Source: an uncultured Paraprevotella sp.
GTDB lineage: Bacteria > Bacteroidota > Bacteroidia > Bacteroidales > Bacteroidaceae
NCBI GenBank assembly: GCA_944320775.1
Contig: CALUIV010000010.1
Coordinates: 1-64,000, forward strand
DNA length: 64,000 nt
Reading direction: 5' to 3'
Shown here in pieces: positions 53,706 to 62,757 of the stretch. The notes under the pieces were generated by a model that saw only the letters and a list, made by a program, of their open reading frames with translations, ran no database searches and was not told the origin of the DNA. The translations under genes were made by a program, and so were the position numbers. How positions within the stretch are numbered: position 1 is the first letter of the stretch; the number at the start of each line of letters is the position of its first letter.

Positions 53706-54662
53706 ATGAGAGTAAAAAAATGTTTGTTTATGTTGTTGTTTGTTCTGTCAGCAACACATGTTTCGGCCCAAAGGGAACTGTTTAAATATGGAAATCTAGA
53801 TCAATGGATTGTCCGAAATATTAAGGAAAGCGGTATAATTGGCGGTGGGACAAAAACGTTATATGAAATTGGTCCTTCTGCTGTTTGGAATGAAAATAAG
53901 GCATATACAAATCAGGGCGGTTCACCTTGGGGTACGTCAAATGTTATGGCTAAAGTTGCGGGTATTACCAAAACAAATACATCGGTTTATCGAGAAAAAA
54001 GAGGGAATGGTTATTGTGCTTGCTTGAAAACACATATAGAAAAGTGTGTTGTGCTTGGAATTGTGAATATTAAGGTATTGGCTGCAGGGTCGATTTGGTT
54101 GGGAGAAGCTTTGGAACCGGTAACGGGGACTTCGAATCCCATGAGTAAATTGTCAGCAGGTATTCCGTTTAATAAACGTCCGAAAGCTATTACTTTTGAT
54201 TATAAAGTCAAGCTTTCTGGTGAGCCGAACCGAATCAGAGAGACCGGATTTAGCCGGGTGACCACGGTAAAAGGAATGGATATGCCAGATGTGATTTGTC
54301 TGCTTCAGAAGCGTTGGGAAGATAAAGATGGTAATATATATGCCAAGCGTGTGGGTACTTTGGTTCACCGTTTTAATAAGAATACATCAGATTGGGTGAA
54401 TGGTGCAGAATTTGAGATATTATATGGCGATATTACAAAACAAAAGGGATACCAGTCATATATGGGATTGTTGAAAGGAGATGATACAAAATATTGTAAG
54501 AACAGTAAGGGAGAAAATGTACCGATTAAAGAAATTGGATGGGCTGATGCCGATGAACAGCCCACACATATTGTTTTGCAATTTGATTCCAGTTATGGAG
54601 GAGCTTATGTCGGTTCTGTCGGTAACACGCTTTGGATAGATAATGTCGGGGTTGTTTATTGA
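53706..54662 (+). CDS. secreted PCMD-domain protein
   Basis: 318 residues. Signal peptide (KCLFMLLFVLSATHVSA, then Q). A PCMD-type (putative carbohydrate metabolism domain) body: NLDQW, GSPWGTSNVMA, LFLGE-like IWLGEALEP, FNKRPKAITFDYKVKL, and a C-terminal FDSSYGGAYVGSVGNTLWIDNV. Functions are not known. It follows the barrel gene by 54 bases and may be co-transcribed with nspC, which begins 50 bases later. Confidence 0.75.
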   Translation: MRVKKCLFMLLFVLSATHVSAQRELFKYGNLDQWIVRNIKESGIIGGGTKTLYEIGPSAVWNENKAYTNQGGSPWGTSNVMAKVAGITKTNTSVYREKRGNGYCACLKTHIEKCVVLGIVNIKVLAAGSIWLGEALEPVTGTSNPMSKLSAGIPFNKRPKAITFDYKVKLSGEPNRIRETGFSRVTTVKGMDMPDVICLLQKRWEDKDGNIYAKRVGTLVHRFNKNTSDWVNGAEFEILYGDITKQKGYQSYMGLLKGDDTKYCKNSKGENVPIKEIGWADADEQPTHIVLQFDSSYGGAYVGSVGNTLWIDNVGVVY

Positions 54663-54712
54663 TGTTTTTGTCTATTTCTGTTTTTAAATTCCTGTATTAA
54701 ATTATTGTAAAA

Positions 54713-55906
54713 ATGATCAAAACAAATAATATTACTTTCGAAGGTGTTCCTACTCCTTGTTATGTGATGGAAGAGTCTCTTTTGAGAAAGAATCTGTCGT
54801 TGATTAGGAGTGTTATGGATCGTACGGGGGTGGAAATAATTTTGGCTTTTAAATCTTTTGCATTATGGAAGTCTTTTCCTGTTTTCCGGGAATACATAGC
54901 GCATACCACGGCAAGTTCTTTAAGTGAGGCTCGGTTGGCAGCAGAGGAATTTGGGAGTAAGGCGCATACATATTCTCCGGCATATACAGAGACGGAATTT
55001 GGTCAGATTTTGGAATGTAGTAGTCATATAACGTTTAATTCTTTGACACAGTATGAACGTTTCTGGCCTTATGTTCGGGAATATAATCGGAATCATGCGG
55101 AAAGTCCGGTGTCATGTGGTTTACGGGTTAATCCGGAATATTCGGAAATAGAAGTGGAGATTTATAATCCCTGTGCTCCTGGGTCTCGTTTTGGTATATT
55201 GGCCGATGCTTTGAATGATGATTTACCTCAAGGAATAGAAGGTTTTCATTGCCATTGTCATTGCGAAAGTAATTCTTATGCTTTGGAGCATACATTAAAG
55301 CATATTGAGGAGAAGTTTGGAAAGTGGTTGCCTCGCCTGAAATGGTTGAATTTGGGCGGAGGTCATTTAATGACTCGTAAGGATTATGATGTGAAGCATT
55401 TGGTTGCTTTACTTAATGGATTGCAGAAACGCTATCCTAATTTGAAGATTATTTTAGAACCCGGATCGGCTTTTGCTTGGCAGACAGGACCGTTGTTGGC
55501 CAGTGTTGTTGATATAGTCGAAAATCATGGTATCCGTACGGCTATTCTCGATGTTAGTTTTACTTGTCATATGCCAGATTGTCTTGAAATGCCGTACCAG
55601 CCGACAATAAGGAATGCAGAGGCTTTACCTGCCGATTATATTAAAACGGCATCCTTTGATGAACATGTTTATCGTTTGGGAGGGAATAGTTGCCTGAGCG
55701 GTGATTTTATGTCATGTTGGCGTTTTGACCACGAATTAAAAGTTGGTGATCGTTTAATATTTGAGGATATGATCCATTATACAACAGTCAAGACGAATAT
55801 GTTTAATGGTGTGACGCATCCATCTATCGCTTTTCTTCATATCGATGGTTCTTTAGAGTATTTCCGTCGTTTTGGTTATGAAGACTATCGTGAACGTATG
55901 TGTTAG
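54713..55906 (+). CDS. nspC: carboxynorspermidine/carboxyspermidine decarboxylase
   Basis: 397 residues of the alanine-racemase-fold PLP decarboxylases. The PLP lysine is Lys47 in LAFKSFALW. HCHCHCESNSY and NLGGGHLMTRKDYD are NspC hallmarks, and PGSAFAWQTGPLLASV carries the PLP phosphate site. It makes norspermidine or spermidine from the carboxy-form. Its partner, carboxyspermidine dehydrogenase, is not in this window. Confidence 0.93.
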   Translation: MIKTNNITFEGVPTPCYVMEESLLRKNLSLIRSVMDRTGVEIILAFKSFALWKSFPVFREYIAHTTASSLSEARLAAEEFGSKAHTYSPAYTETEFGQILECSSHITFNSLTQYERFWPYVREYNRNHAESPVSCGLRVNPEYSEIEVEIYNPCAPGSRFGILADALNDDLPQGIEGFHCHCHCESNSYALEHTLKHIEEKFGKWLPRLKWLNLGGGHLMTRKDYDVKHLVALLNGLQKRYPNLKIILEPGSAFAWQTGPLLASVVDIVENHGIRTAILDVSFTCHMPDCLEMPYQPTIRNAEALPADYIKTASFDEHVYRLGGNSCLSGDFMSCWRFDHELKVGDRLIFEDMIHYTTVKTNMFNGVTHPSIAFLHIDGSLEYFRRFGYEDYRERMC

Positions 55907-55933
55907 TGAAAATTTTAATGAATGGATATTAAT

Positions 55934-55992
55934 AAGGAATGAAAGGGGATAATCAAAAAACTCTATCATTCCTTGTTTGATTAATTTTTTTG
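55934..55992 (+). terminator. probable nspC terminator with alternative stems
   Basis: AAGGAATGA/TCATTCCTT (55934-55942/55966-55974) and AATCAAA/TTTGATT (55951-55957/55976-55982, followed by aattttttttg) overlap and exclude each other. Either could precede the T-run. Confidence 0.6.
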
Positions 55993-56022
55993 AGTATAAA
56001 ATCAAAAAATATCGTTGAAAAG

Positions 56023-56053
56023 TTTGGAGATTAAAAAAAATAGCGTACCTTTG
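56023..56053 (+). promoter_or_regulatory. tRNA cluster promoter
   Basis: TTTG (56023-56026), 19 bases, TACCTTTG (56046-56053). A near-perfect match, about 50 bases before the first tRNA. Confidence 0.8.
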
Positions 56054-56103
56054 CAACCGCATTCGAGAGAGAATGAATGACGAAAAGTTAATGGACAATA
56101 TCT

Positions 56104-56176
<73 letters not shown>

Positions 56177-56194
56177 CTGATAGGTAACAAACAT

Positions 56195-56275
56195 GCCCAG
56201 GTGGCGGAATGGTAGACGCGCTCGTTTCAGGTGCGAGTGTTGAGAGACGTGCAGGTTCGAGTCCTGTTCTGGGCA
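56195..56275 (+). tRNA. tRNA-Leu (CAG)
   Basis: 81 bases, class II. Acceptor GCCCAGG/TCTGGGC (G-U at position 7), anticodon loop TTCAGGT with anticodon CAG, a long variable arm, GTTCGAG T-loop. CCA is not encoded. Confidence 0.93.
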
Positions 56276-56295
56276 CATAAGTGTTTGTTTTTTTT

Positions 56296-56379
56296 GGAGA
56301 GGTGGCGGAATTGGTAGACGCGCTACTTTGAGGGGGTAGTGACAATTGTGTCGTGGGAGTTCGAGTCTCCTCCTCTTCA
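56296..56379 (+). tRNA. tRNA-Leu (GAG)
   Basis: 84 bases, class II. Acceptor GGAGAGG/CCTCTTC with one G-U, anticodon loop TTGAGGG with anticodon GAG, long variable arm, GTTCGAG. CCA is not encoded. Confidence 0.93.
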
Positions 56380-56402
56380 CTGATAATCATCATTTTTTTA
56401 TT

Positions 56403-56475
<73 letters not shown>

Positions 56476-56482
56476 CTCTGTG

Positions 56483-56510
56483 AGGATGAATGACTATTCA
56501 TCCTTTTTTT
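56483..56510 (+). terminator. tRNA cluster terminator
   Basis: AGGATGAAT, loop gact, ATTCATCCT, then ttttttg. Starts 7 bases after the last tRNA. Confidence 0.88.
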
Positions 56511-56513
56511 GTT

Positions 56514-57464
56514 TTATGGATTGTTTTGTTTTCGCTGTTTGTAAAGTTGGTAGGAATTAAATAAGTTATGCCATACGCTGTAGAATCCACCGGCTATAGA
56601 GGTTACAGGAGTTAGAAATGTATAACCCAGCCAAATGGCAAATACGGTATTTTTTTGTCCGAGTGCTTGGCCTGCACTGATTTCATCCTGAAATTTAGCT
56701 CCAATACGTTTGCCTAAGAAGAATTGTAGGGCACAGCATGCCAATGATATACCGGCTATGCCTAGCTGATATCCGATAGAAACTTGACTATGCATCATAC
56801 TTTTTACCGTTGTGCCAATAGCAAGAGCCAAAGCTACGGCCCATAAATAAAATGCCAGATCTTTTTGTTTGATAATCAGTCTGTGTATTCCGGGCAGGAA
56901 GAATCGTACTGCCATAGCAACGATGAATGGTAGAAAAAGCATAGGGAAAACTTTGGCCAGGATTGTTAGAAATGCTTGAAGAAAGCTTTGATGATTATCA
57001 TGGATTAATGGAAGCAGTAGCGGTATGATCAGCGCAGAAGTCAGATTGATTAATATGGTGTAGGTGGTTAATCGTGCTGCATTGCCACCTAGTTTTCCTG
57101 TTATGACGGCAGCTGCAGTAGCCGTGGGACAGATCAGGCAAAGCATTGCTCCTTCGATGAGAACTTTTCCTGGTAAATCTTTAAAACCAATCAAAAGAAA
57201 TCCCAAAACAGTGAAAGTTATTGTTTGAAATAAAAGCAAATAAAGGTGCCATTTGCAAAGACGTAATTCTTTTGGGCTGATCTTACAGAAAGTTATGAAT
57301 AACATACTGAATATCAGTATGGGTTGTATGATAGAGATAAAATGATTGACAAATGGTTTGGTGATTTCTATGCCAGGTATATTGATATAGATAAAATATG
57401 AAAGGGCTCCGACAATCATGGAGATAGGCAAAGTCCAGTTTTTGATAAACTTAAGAACTTTCAT
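56514..57464 (-). CDS. BASS-family (bile acid:Na+ symporter-like) transporter
   Basis: 316 residues from the ATG at 57464. About nine or ten membrane helices; LICPTATAAAVITGKLGGNA fits the conserved broken-helix region and the second half has AGQALGQKNTVFAIWLGYTFLTPVTS. Substrates in this family range from bile acids to pantoate and other organic anions; none is assigned. A -7 element (TAACTTTG, minus strand) is at 57494-57501. Confidence 0.82.
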   Translation of the reverse strand: MKVLKFIKNWTLPISMIVGALSYFIYINIPGIEITKPFVNHFISIIQPILIFSMLFITFCKISPKELRLCKWHLYLLLFQTITFTVLGFLLIGFKDLPGKVLIEGAMLCLICPTATAAAVITGKLGGNAARLTTYTILINLTSALIIPLLLPLIHDNHQSFLQAFLTILAKVFPMLFLPFIVAMAVRFFLPGIHRLIIKQKDLAFYLWAVALALAIGTTVKSMMHSQVSIGYQLGIAGISLACCALQFFLGKRIGAKFQDEISAGQALGQKNTVFAIWLGYTFLTPVTSIAGGFYSVWHNLFNSYQLYKQRKQNNP

Positions 57465-57540
57465 TGCTTTTTGTGTTTGTTGATAGTTGGTTGCAAAGTT
57501 AATCAATTTAAATACATCATGAATTAAAATCCTTTTATTG

Positions 57541-57572
57541 TTTGCTCATTTCAGTCGTTTTCTTTAATTTTG
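57541..57572 (+). promoter_or_regulatory. promoter of the unknown two-gene unit
   Basis: TTTG (57541-57544), 20 bases, TAATTTTG (57565-57572), giving a leader of about 75 bases before 57655. Confidence 0.75.
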
Positions 57573-57654
57573 CACTTGTAAAAGAAGGGTTCAAGGTATT
57601 GTTTTTCTTCTAAATCCCTTTTGCTGGAATTAATTTATTATATTAGTATTATTA

Positions 57655-58227
57655 ATGAACTTATATATCCGTTATTTTGACGAGGAATGTGTCGTAAGTA
57701 ATGTAAGTGAAGCTTACGAATTCCTTTCTTCTATTCCAGGAATTGTACTGGATGAATTTTTTTTGAATGATCTGAAACAATACATGGAAAGTCCTATGCC
57801 TTATCCTAAACGTTATAAGGTTCGTCCTCGGGTCTATTTTATAGTTATAAAGACGACGGCGAAGGATTTAGCGGAATTTAAAGCAAATGGGGGGCGTAGT
57901 GCAGCCAATGTTTCTGATGGTATTGCTAAGGAAATGCCGGTAAATCGTTTAATGGAGGAAAAAATCGGTTGGTATGAAGGGATGTTATCGTTTAAACGGG
58001 TTATTGCTATTCCGGGAACGAATAAGTTTCAATATAAAGATACCTATTTTACGGCAAGGGTCAAGGCACATAGTCCGATTGATTGCTACAATCGTATAAT
58101 CGAACATTTGAGAGACCGGCAGGATGTGGATCCACGTAGTCAGTTTCCATCTGCAAAAGGAAAGAATTTCAAGTTTCAGTATCTAGGAATGACTTTGCCG
58201 GAAGATACAATGGTACAGCAAGCTTGA
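57655..58227 (+). CDS. protein of unknown function
   Basis: 190 residues, no signal peptide or membrane segment, so cytoplasmic. It is basic in the middle (YPKRYKVRPRVYFIVIKTTAKDLAEFK) and has a mixed alpha/beta look. I do not recognise a family. It is a well-formed gene: own promoter, typical codon use, and a partner gene 54 bases downstream on the same strand. Confidence 0.8.
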   Translation: MNLYIRYFDEECVVSNVSEAYEFLSSIPGIVLDEFFLNDLKQYMESPMPYPKRYKVRPRVYFIVIKTTAKDLAEFKANGGRSAANVSDGIAKEMPVNRLMEEKIGWYEGMLSFKRVIAIPGTNKFQYKDTYFTARVKAHSPIDCYNRIIEHLRDRQDVDPRSQFPSAKGKNFKFQYLGMTLPEDTMVQQA

Positions 58228-58281
58228 CTTCTAGTTATTTTGATTGTTTTAGTACGAATTTTTATAGGATAAAATTTAGTT

Positions 58282-59049
58282 ATGCAGAACAATAATTATG
58301 GTGTAGAATCCATCTTGGATATCAACTCAAGCAATATTTGGGGGCTTGATGCAAAGGATGTTTTGGAATTGTGGAAAAACGATATGAAGGAAGAAGACTT
58401 CGAGGGTTCCGAAGAAAAGGCATTGAATGTTCTTCGTCTGGCTTTTGAAGTTTCTCACTTTGATGATGAGAATGAACGTGAGGCGGCACGTTATACGGGT
58501 GGTGATTATGTTATTTTGCCTCATTGGAATAATAAGAAAGGAGCAATCGCAATTCGAAAACGTGAGATTAAACGTATTACAGATTTATCATATGAAAATG
58601 TCAAGCACATTTCGGCAACGACTTTGCTTGAACTGATAGACCGTAACTTTGGTGGTGGATGGGATTCAATATCTTTGGCGATTAAAGATATTATTGAATC
58701 TGCATTTGATATCAGTACTACAACTTTACCTGCAACTCGTATTCATGCCAAAGGAGGAACGCTGGAACGGAAAATTGCAGATGGTTATGAGGTTTTGGAA
58801 ATCCAAAAAGGAACTTGGATTGAAGCAATTTTTGCCAAGAAGAAGGATTTACAGGAAAAATTACGTTTTGTACCTGAACCAGAGTATGATGAAGATGGTA
58901 ATCGGAGAATTATAGAAGATGATAATGATGAAGATGATGATGCCGATGAAATGGGTGATGATGCTAATGATGATGCTAATGATGATACTTTTTATGGCAG
59001 CTATACTCCAGAAGCAGATGTAAAGGATGATGAGTTGCTTGATGAATAA
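58282..59049 (+). CDS. protein of unknown function with acidic repeat tail
   Basis: 255 residues, cytoplasmic. The first about 190 residues look folded (NIWGLDAKDVLELWKND, ARYTGGDYVILPHWNNKKGAIAIRKR). From about 210 the chain is almost only Asp/Glu (IIEDDNDEDDDADEMGDDAND...), a disordered acidic tail that contains a 12-base tandem repeat at 58957-58980 with a partial third copy. No family recognised; acidic tails often bind basic partners or nucleic-acid proteins. Confidence 0.8.
   Translation: MQNNNYGVESILDINSSNIWGLDAKDVLELWKNDMKEEDFEGSEEKALNVLRLAFEVSHFDDENEREAARYTGGDYVILPHWNNKKGAIAIRKREIKRITDLSYENVKHISATTLLELIDRNFGGGWDSISLAIKDIIESAFDISTTTLPATRIHAKGGTLERKIADGYEVLEIQKGTWIEAIFAKKKDLQEKLRFVPEPEYDEDGNRRIIEDDNDEDDDADEMGDDANDDANDDTFYGSYTPEADVKDDELLDE
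58957..58986 (+). repeat. 12-base tandem repeat in the acidic tail
   Basis: gatgatgctaat occurs twice in tandem with a partial third copy. It codes (DDAN)n, so unit changes keep the frame. Confidence 0.8.
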
Positions 59050-59165
59050 TATTCATGGAATTTTTGTCTGATTAATCTGTAAATGAGCACGATGTCGGTG
59101 AAGAGATACCGTACATTATGCTCATTTATAGTTTTTCGATTTATATAGAATTTCTTATTGGGACA

Positions 59166-61712
59166 ATGAAACTGATGCATGCTTTGTTTTTGTTATTGTG
59201 GACTGCGGCCTGGTTTTTCCGGGTTGTACCTGTGCATGCATCTTTGTTGTGTTCTGTGTCTGCAGATTCATTATATTCTGATTCTGTTGCTATGCGCGAA
59301 TTAGTCGTTTCTGCTCGTCGTAAACCTGTTTGGCTCGAAGGAGATACACTTGTCTTTGATGTTGCTTCATTTCATGTGTCTGATGGAGGTAAATTAAAGG
59401 AACTGTTGAAAGAACTACCGGGTATAGAGGTTATGAATGACGGCCGTATAGTAGCTAATGGCAAAGAAGTCGTTCGGATTCTGCTTAATGGTAAGGATTT
59501 CTTTAAGGACAACAAACAGGTCGTACTTGAAAATATTCCAGCCGAAATATTGAGTGAGATCAAATTGTATCGGAAACAAACTGAACAGGAAGAGCGCACT
59601 GGAGTTGCATTGGGTGATGGAGAACAGGTTATTGACGTTCAAACTTTGCCAGATAAGGATAATGGATGGTTTGGTGATTTGGTTGGTGCCGGTGGTTCTG
59701 AAAAACGTTTTGTAGGTAATTTATCTTTAAGTCAGTTTAATGATAAGTGGCAGAATATGATTTCGACAACTGCAGATAATTTGCCATCATCTTTTGGGTT
59801 GGGAGATTCTTATACAGATAAGCTTTATCGTGCACCTAATATCAGTGATGCTGATAAGCGTAGTTTTAATGCTATTGTTACTCGAATGAATGAGGACTGG
59901 GAGGTGAGTGGTACATTCTATTATAACAAAGGGCGTGTAAAATCTGGGCAACAAACATTTTCGGAAAATTATTTGCAACAACCGGCTTCTTTTATTGAAT
60001 CCAGATCAAAAGGGAGTAATGAAAGTAATTCGTTGAGTTCTACTGTCGATATTCGGAAAAGAAGCGACCGGTTGACATGTTTTCTTTCGCCGTCAATGAC
60101 TTATAATAAAGCTAGTTCTGAGTACCAATATGTTTCAGTAAATTCGCAGTGGACAGATGTTGGAGATGATGAAACACAATATAGTCAGATCAATCGTAAT
60201 GATATGAATGATGAAATGTATAATCGTGTATTAAGTCTGTCGTTAAGTGGAGGGTTAAATCTGGCGTTTAACAAAAAAGGACGGAATTTGGATTTTACAT
60301 TTAATTTGTCTTATGGAAACCAAGAAGAACATTATTCATCTCAGTCTACAGTGTTTTATAATCTTTTGGAAAAGAATGAAAAAACATTTCGTTTTTCAGA
60401 CAATCCGGCTGATAATAATTCTTTTCGCTTCCAAATACTGTATACAGAACCTGTGGCTGAGCATTTAAAATTACAGGTTGAATATAATATTCAGCAGGAT
60501 CGGGATGAGGTGAATCAGTATGTAACAGATTTAGATGAACTTTTAGGTCAAAAACCAGGGGTTATAGATTGGTTGCCAAGTGATAGCTTGAGTAAATATG
60601 CTGATACTAAATATCTGATGCATACTTGCCGTGCAGTGTTACAATATGCTGATGGTCCATTACGTATGACTGCCGGCGTTTTGTTGGCACCACAAACTTT
60701 AAAGTTGAATTATCGAAAAAATAGGCATTGGATTGATACCTTGCAGCAGTTGACTTCTGTTGCTCCTGAGCTTGTGTTGTATTATCGTAAGCCTAATAGT
60801 TGGAATTGGTCATTTTCATATTTTGGACGGAATGAGCAACCAAGTATTTTTAGTTTGTTGCCGATAATGGATGATACAAATCCTTTGCGTTGTTATATGG
60901 GTAATGCTGGTTTGCGACCAACTTTCAATCATAGTTTGACGACTACTTTCTTTTCGTTTCAGATTGAAAGTCAGCGTCAGGTCAATCTGAGTGTCAATAT
61001 TGCGGTTTTACAAAATGATGTAACGCAAAAAACATATTATAATGAACAGACCGGTTCCAGCCTGACGATACCGGAGAATGTTTCGGGAAATTGGAATTTG
61101 GGAAGTCAGATGAATTTTTCTACCTCGTTTGTTGCATTTCCCCAATGGTATTTGGAATGGCAGGAAGAGTTTGCTTATACCAGGCGAAAAGCTTTTCAAA
61201 CGATCGTTTCAGATGATGGCTTTGATGAGGCATCTAGTGCTTATCGGGTAGATACATATACATTAACGCATTATTTGGCTGTTCAATATAAATGGCGTTT
61301 TCTGGATGTGAAACCCTATTCCTATATGACTTGTCGGGTGCAGAATAGTGAGCTGGATCTTAAGGGGAGTACAGCTTATTATCGTTTTGGTTATGGTGCT
61401 ATGTTGCGTTATAATTGGGCTGGTGGTATTGATATAGCCGTGGATATTTACAATAATTGTCGTCGTGGATTTATGGATGCTTCATTAAATGGAGATGAAT
61501 TTGTTTGCGACTTGGAGTTTTCTTATACTTTCCTAAAAGACAAATCAGCCGAGATTCGTTTTCAGGCTTTTGATTTATTTGATCAGGTAAGGACGGTTAA
61601 TGGTACGTCAGATGTAACTTCTAGAAGTGAAATTCATTACAATGAGGGCGTAAACAGTTATTTTTTGTTAGGTTTTACCTATCGTTTTGGTCTCTTTGGG
61701 AAAAGAAGATAA
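59166..61712 (+). CDS. outer membrane TonB-receptor-like beta-barrel protein
   Basis: 848 residues from the ATG at 59166, where a signal-like segment begins (LMHALFLLLWTAAWFF). A plug-like region is recognisable at about 35-150 (LKELLKELPGIEVMNDGRI, VRILLNGKDFFKDN), followed by a long barrel with many aromatic/polar alternations and a C-terminal strand ending FGLFGKRR. It fits the outer-membrane beta-barrel family (PF14905-like). No carboxypeptidase-regulatory domain or SusD partner is present; the substrate is unknown. Confidence 0.8.
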   Translation: MKLMHALFLLLWTAAWFFRVVPVHASLLCSVSADSLYSDSVAMRELVVSARRKPVWLEGDTLVFDVASFHVSDGGKLKELLKELPGIEVMNDGRIVANGKEVVRILLNGKDFFKDNKQVVLENIPAEILSEIKLYRKQTEQEERTGVALGDGEQVIDVQTLPDKDNGWFGDLVGAGGSEKRFVGNLSLSQFNDKWQNMISTTADNLPSSFGLGDSYTDKLYRAPNISDADKRSFNAIVTRMNEDWEVSGTFYYNKGRVKSGQQTFSENYLQQPASFIESRSKGSNESNSLSSTVDIRKRSDRLTCFLSPSMTYNKASSEYQYVSVNSQWTDVGDDETQYSQINRNDMNDEMYNRVLSLSLSGGLNLAFNKKGRNLDFTFNLSYGNQEEHYSSQSTVFYNLLEKNEKTFRFSDNPADNNSFRFQILYTEPVAEHLKLQVEYNIQQDRDEVNQYVTDLDELLGQKPGVIDWLPSDSLSKYADTKYLMHTCRAVLQYADGPLRMTAGVLLAPQTLKLNYRKNRHWIDTLQQLTSVAPELVLYYRKPNSWNWSFSYFGRNEQPSIFSLLPIMDDTNPLRCYMGNAGLRPTFNHSLTTTFFSFQIESQRQVNLSVNIAVLQNDVTQKTYYNEQTGSSLTIPENVSGNWNLGSQMNFSTSFVAFPQWYLEWQEEFAYTRRKAFQTIVSDDGFDEASSAYRVDTYTLTHYLAVQYKWRFLDVKPYSYMTCRVQNSELDLKGSTAYYRFGYGAMLRYNWAGGIDIAVDIYNNCRRGFMDASLNGDEFVCDLEFSYTFLKDKSAEIRFQAFDLFDQVRTVNGTSDVTSRSEIHYNEGVNSYFLLGFTYRFGLFGKRR

Positions 61713-61831
61713 GTTTTTGTATTTATACAGCTGTATCTGTTGATTCGATAAAATGAGCAGATGCAGTATTAATTATCGTTACAGATCTTCCTTTTTTAGT
61801 TCAAAACGCAGGACTTGTGCTGTTTTTCTCG

Positions 61832-61839
61832 TACCTTTG
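61832..61839 (+). promoter_or_regulatory. -7 element before map
   Basis: TACCTTTG lies 18 bases before the ATG at 61858. It supports that start, because the frame is open up to 61753. Confidence 0.5.
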
Positions 61840-61857
61840 TGGGAAATTCACAAGAAT

Positions 61858-62718
61858 ATGGTAAAGCGAAAAAAAAGAAAATGGTATGTTCCTGAAGGTG
61901 TAGAGCCTACAGATTTTGAACGTGTCATGATGGCTTACGAGAATAAGGGATGTCTGGTTCCTTCCCGTAGTCTGATCAAGACTCCTGAACAGATTGAAGG
62001 TATTCGTAAAAGTGGAGTGGTCAATACGGGGGTTCTTGACTTGGTCGAGCGTGAGATACACCCAGGAATGAGTACGTTGGAAATAGACAAGCTCGTTTTT
62101 GATTATACTATTAGTCATGGTGCTGTTCCGGCCCCGTTGAATTACGAAGGTTTTCCAAAAAGTGTGTGTACGTCAATCAATGAGGTGGTCTGTCACGGAA
62201 TTCCCAGTGAATTTGATATTCTGGAAGAAGGAGATATTGTCAACGTGGATGTTTCGACAATTCTCGACGGCTATTATAGTGATGCTTCCAGAATGTTTGT
62301 TGTCGGGGGAACGACGACACCTGAAAAACAGAAATTGGTAGACGTAGCGCGTGAATGTTTGCAAATTGGTATGCAGGCAGCCAAACCTTACGGTTTTGTC
62401 GGAGATATCGGACACGCTATTGAGCAGCATGCCCGAAAAAATGGCTTTTCCGTTGTTCGTGACTTGTGTGGTCATGGGGTCGGATTAGAGTTTCATGAAG
62501 AACCTGAAGTTTTGCATTACGGAAAGAAAGGGACTGGTATGCTGTTGGTTCCAGGTATGGTATTTACTATCGAACCGATGATCAACATGGGAGACTGGCG
62601 TGTATTTGTTGATGAGGAAGATGGTTGGACAGTGGTAACGGAAGATGAGTTGCCTAGCGCTCAGTGGGAACATACGTTTGTCATGACAGAAAACGGTCTT
62701 GAAATTTTGACCTATTAA
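61858..62718 (+). CDS. map: methionine aminopeptidase, type I
   Basis: 286 residues. It removes the initiator methionine from new proteins. An N-terminal basic extension (KRKKRKWYVPEGVEP) precedes the pita-bread fold with the metal ligands in VNVDVSTILDGYYSDASRMF (two Asp), HGVGLEFHEEP (His) and FTIEPMI plus a C-terminal Glu. The Bacteroidetes form has this extension. It is 39 bases upstream of tsaD. Confidence 0.95.
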   Translation: MVKRKKRKWYVPEGVEPTDFERVMMAYENKGCLVPSRSLIKTPEQIEGIRKSGVVNTGVLDLVEREIHPGMSTLEIDKLVFDYTISHGAVPAPLNYEGFPKSVCTSINEVVCHGIPSEFDILEEGDIVNVDVSTILDGYYSDASRMFVVGGTTTPEKQKLVDVARECLQIGMQAAKPYGFVGDIGHAIEQHARKNGFSVVRDLCGHGVGLEFHEEPEVLHYGKKGTGMLLVPGMVFTIEPMINMGDWRVFVDEEDGWTVVTEDELPSAQWEHTFVMTENGLEILTY

Positions 62719-62757
62719 AGAAACCGGATTTGCCGGAAATGAATGTATCTGGAAAAT

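Noticed and set aside
58957..58986. Possible CRISPR-like or satellite array
   Set aside because: Only two and a half units of 12 bases with no spacers, inside a coding frame; it is a codon repeat.
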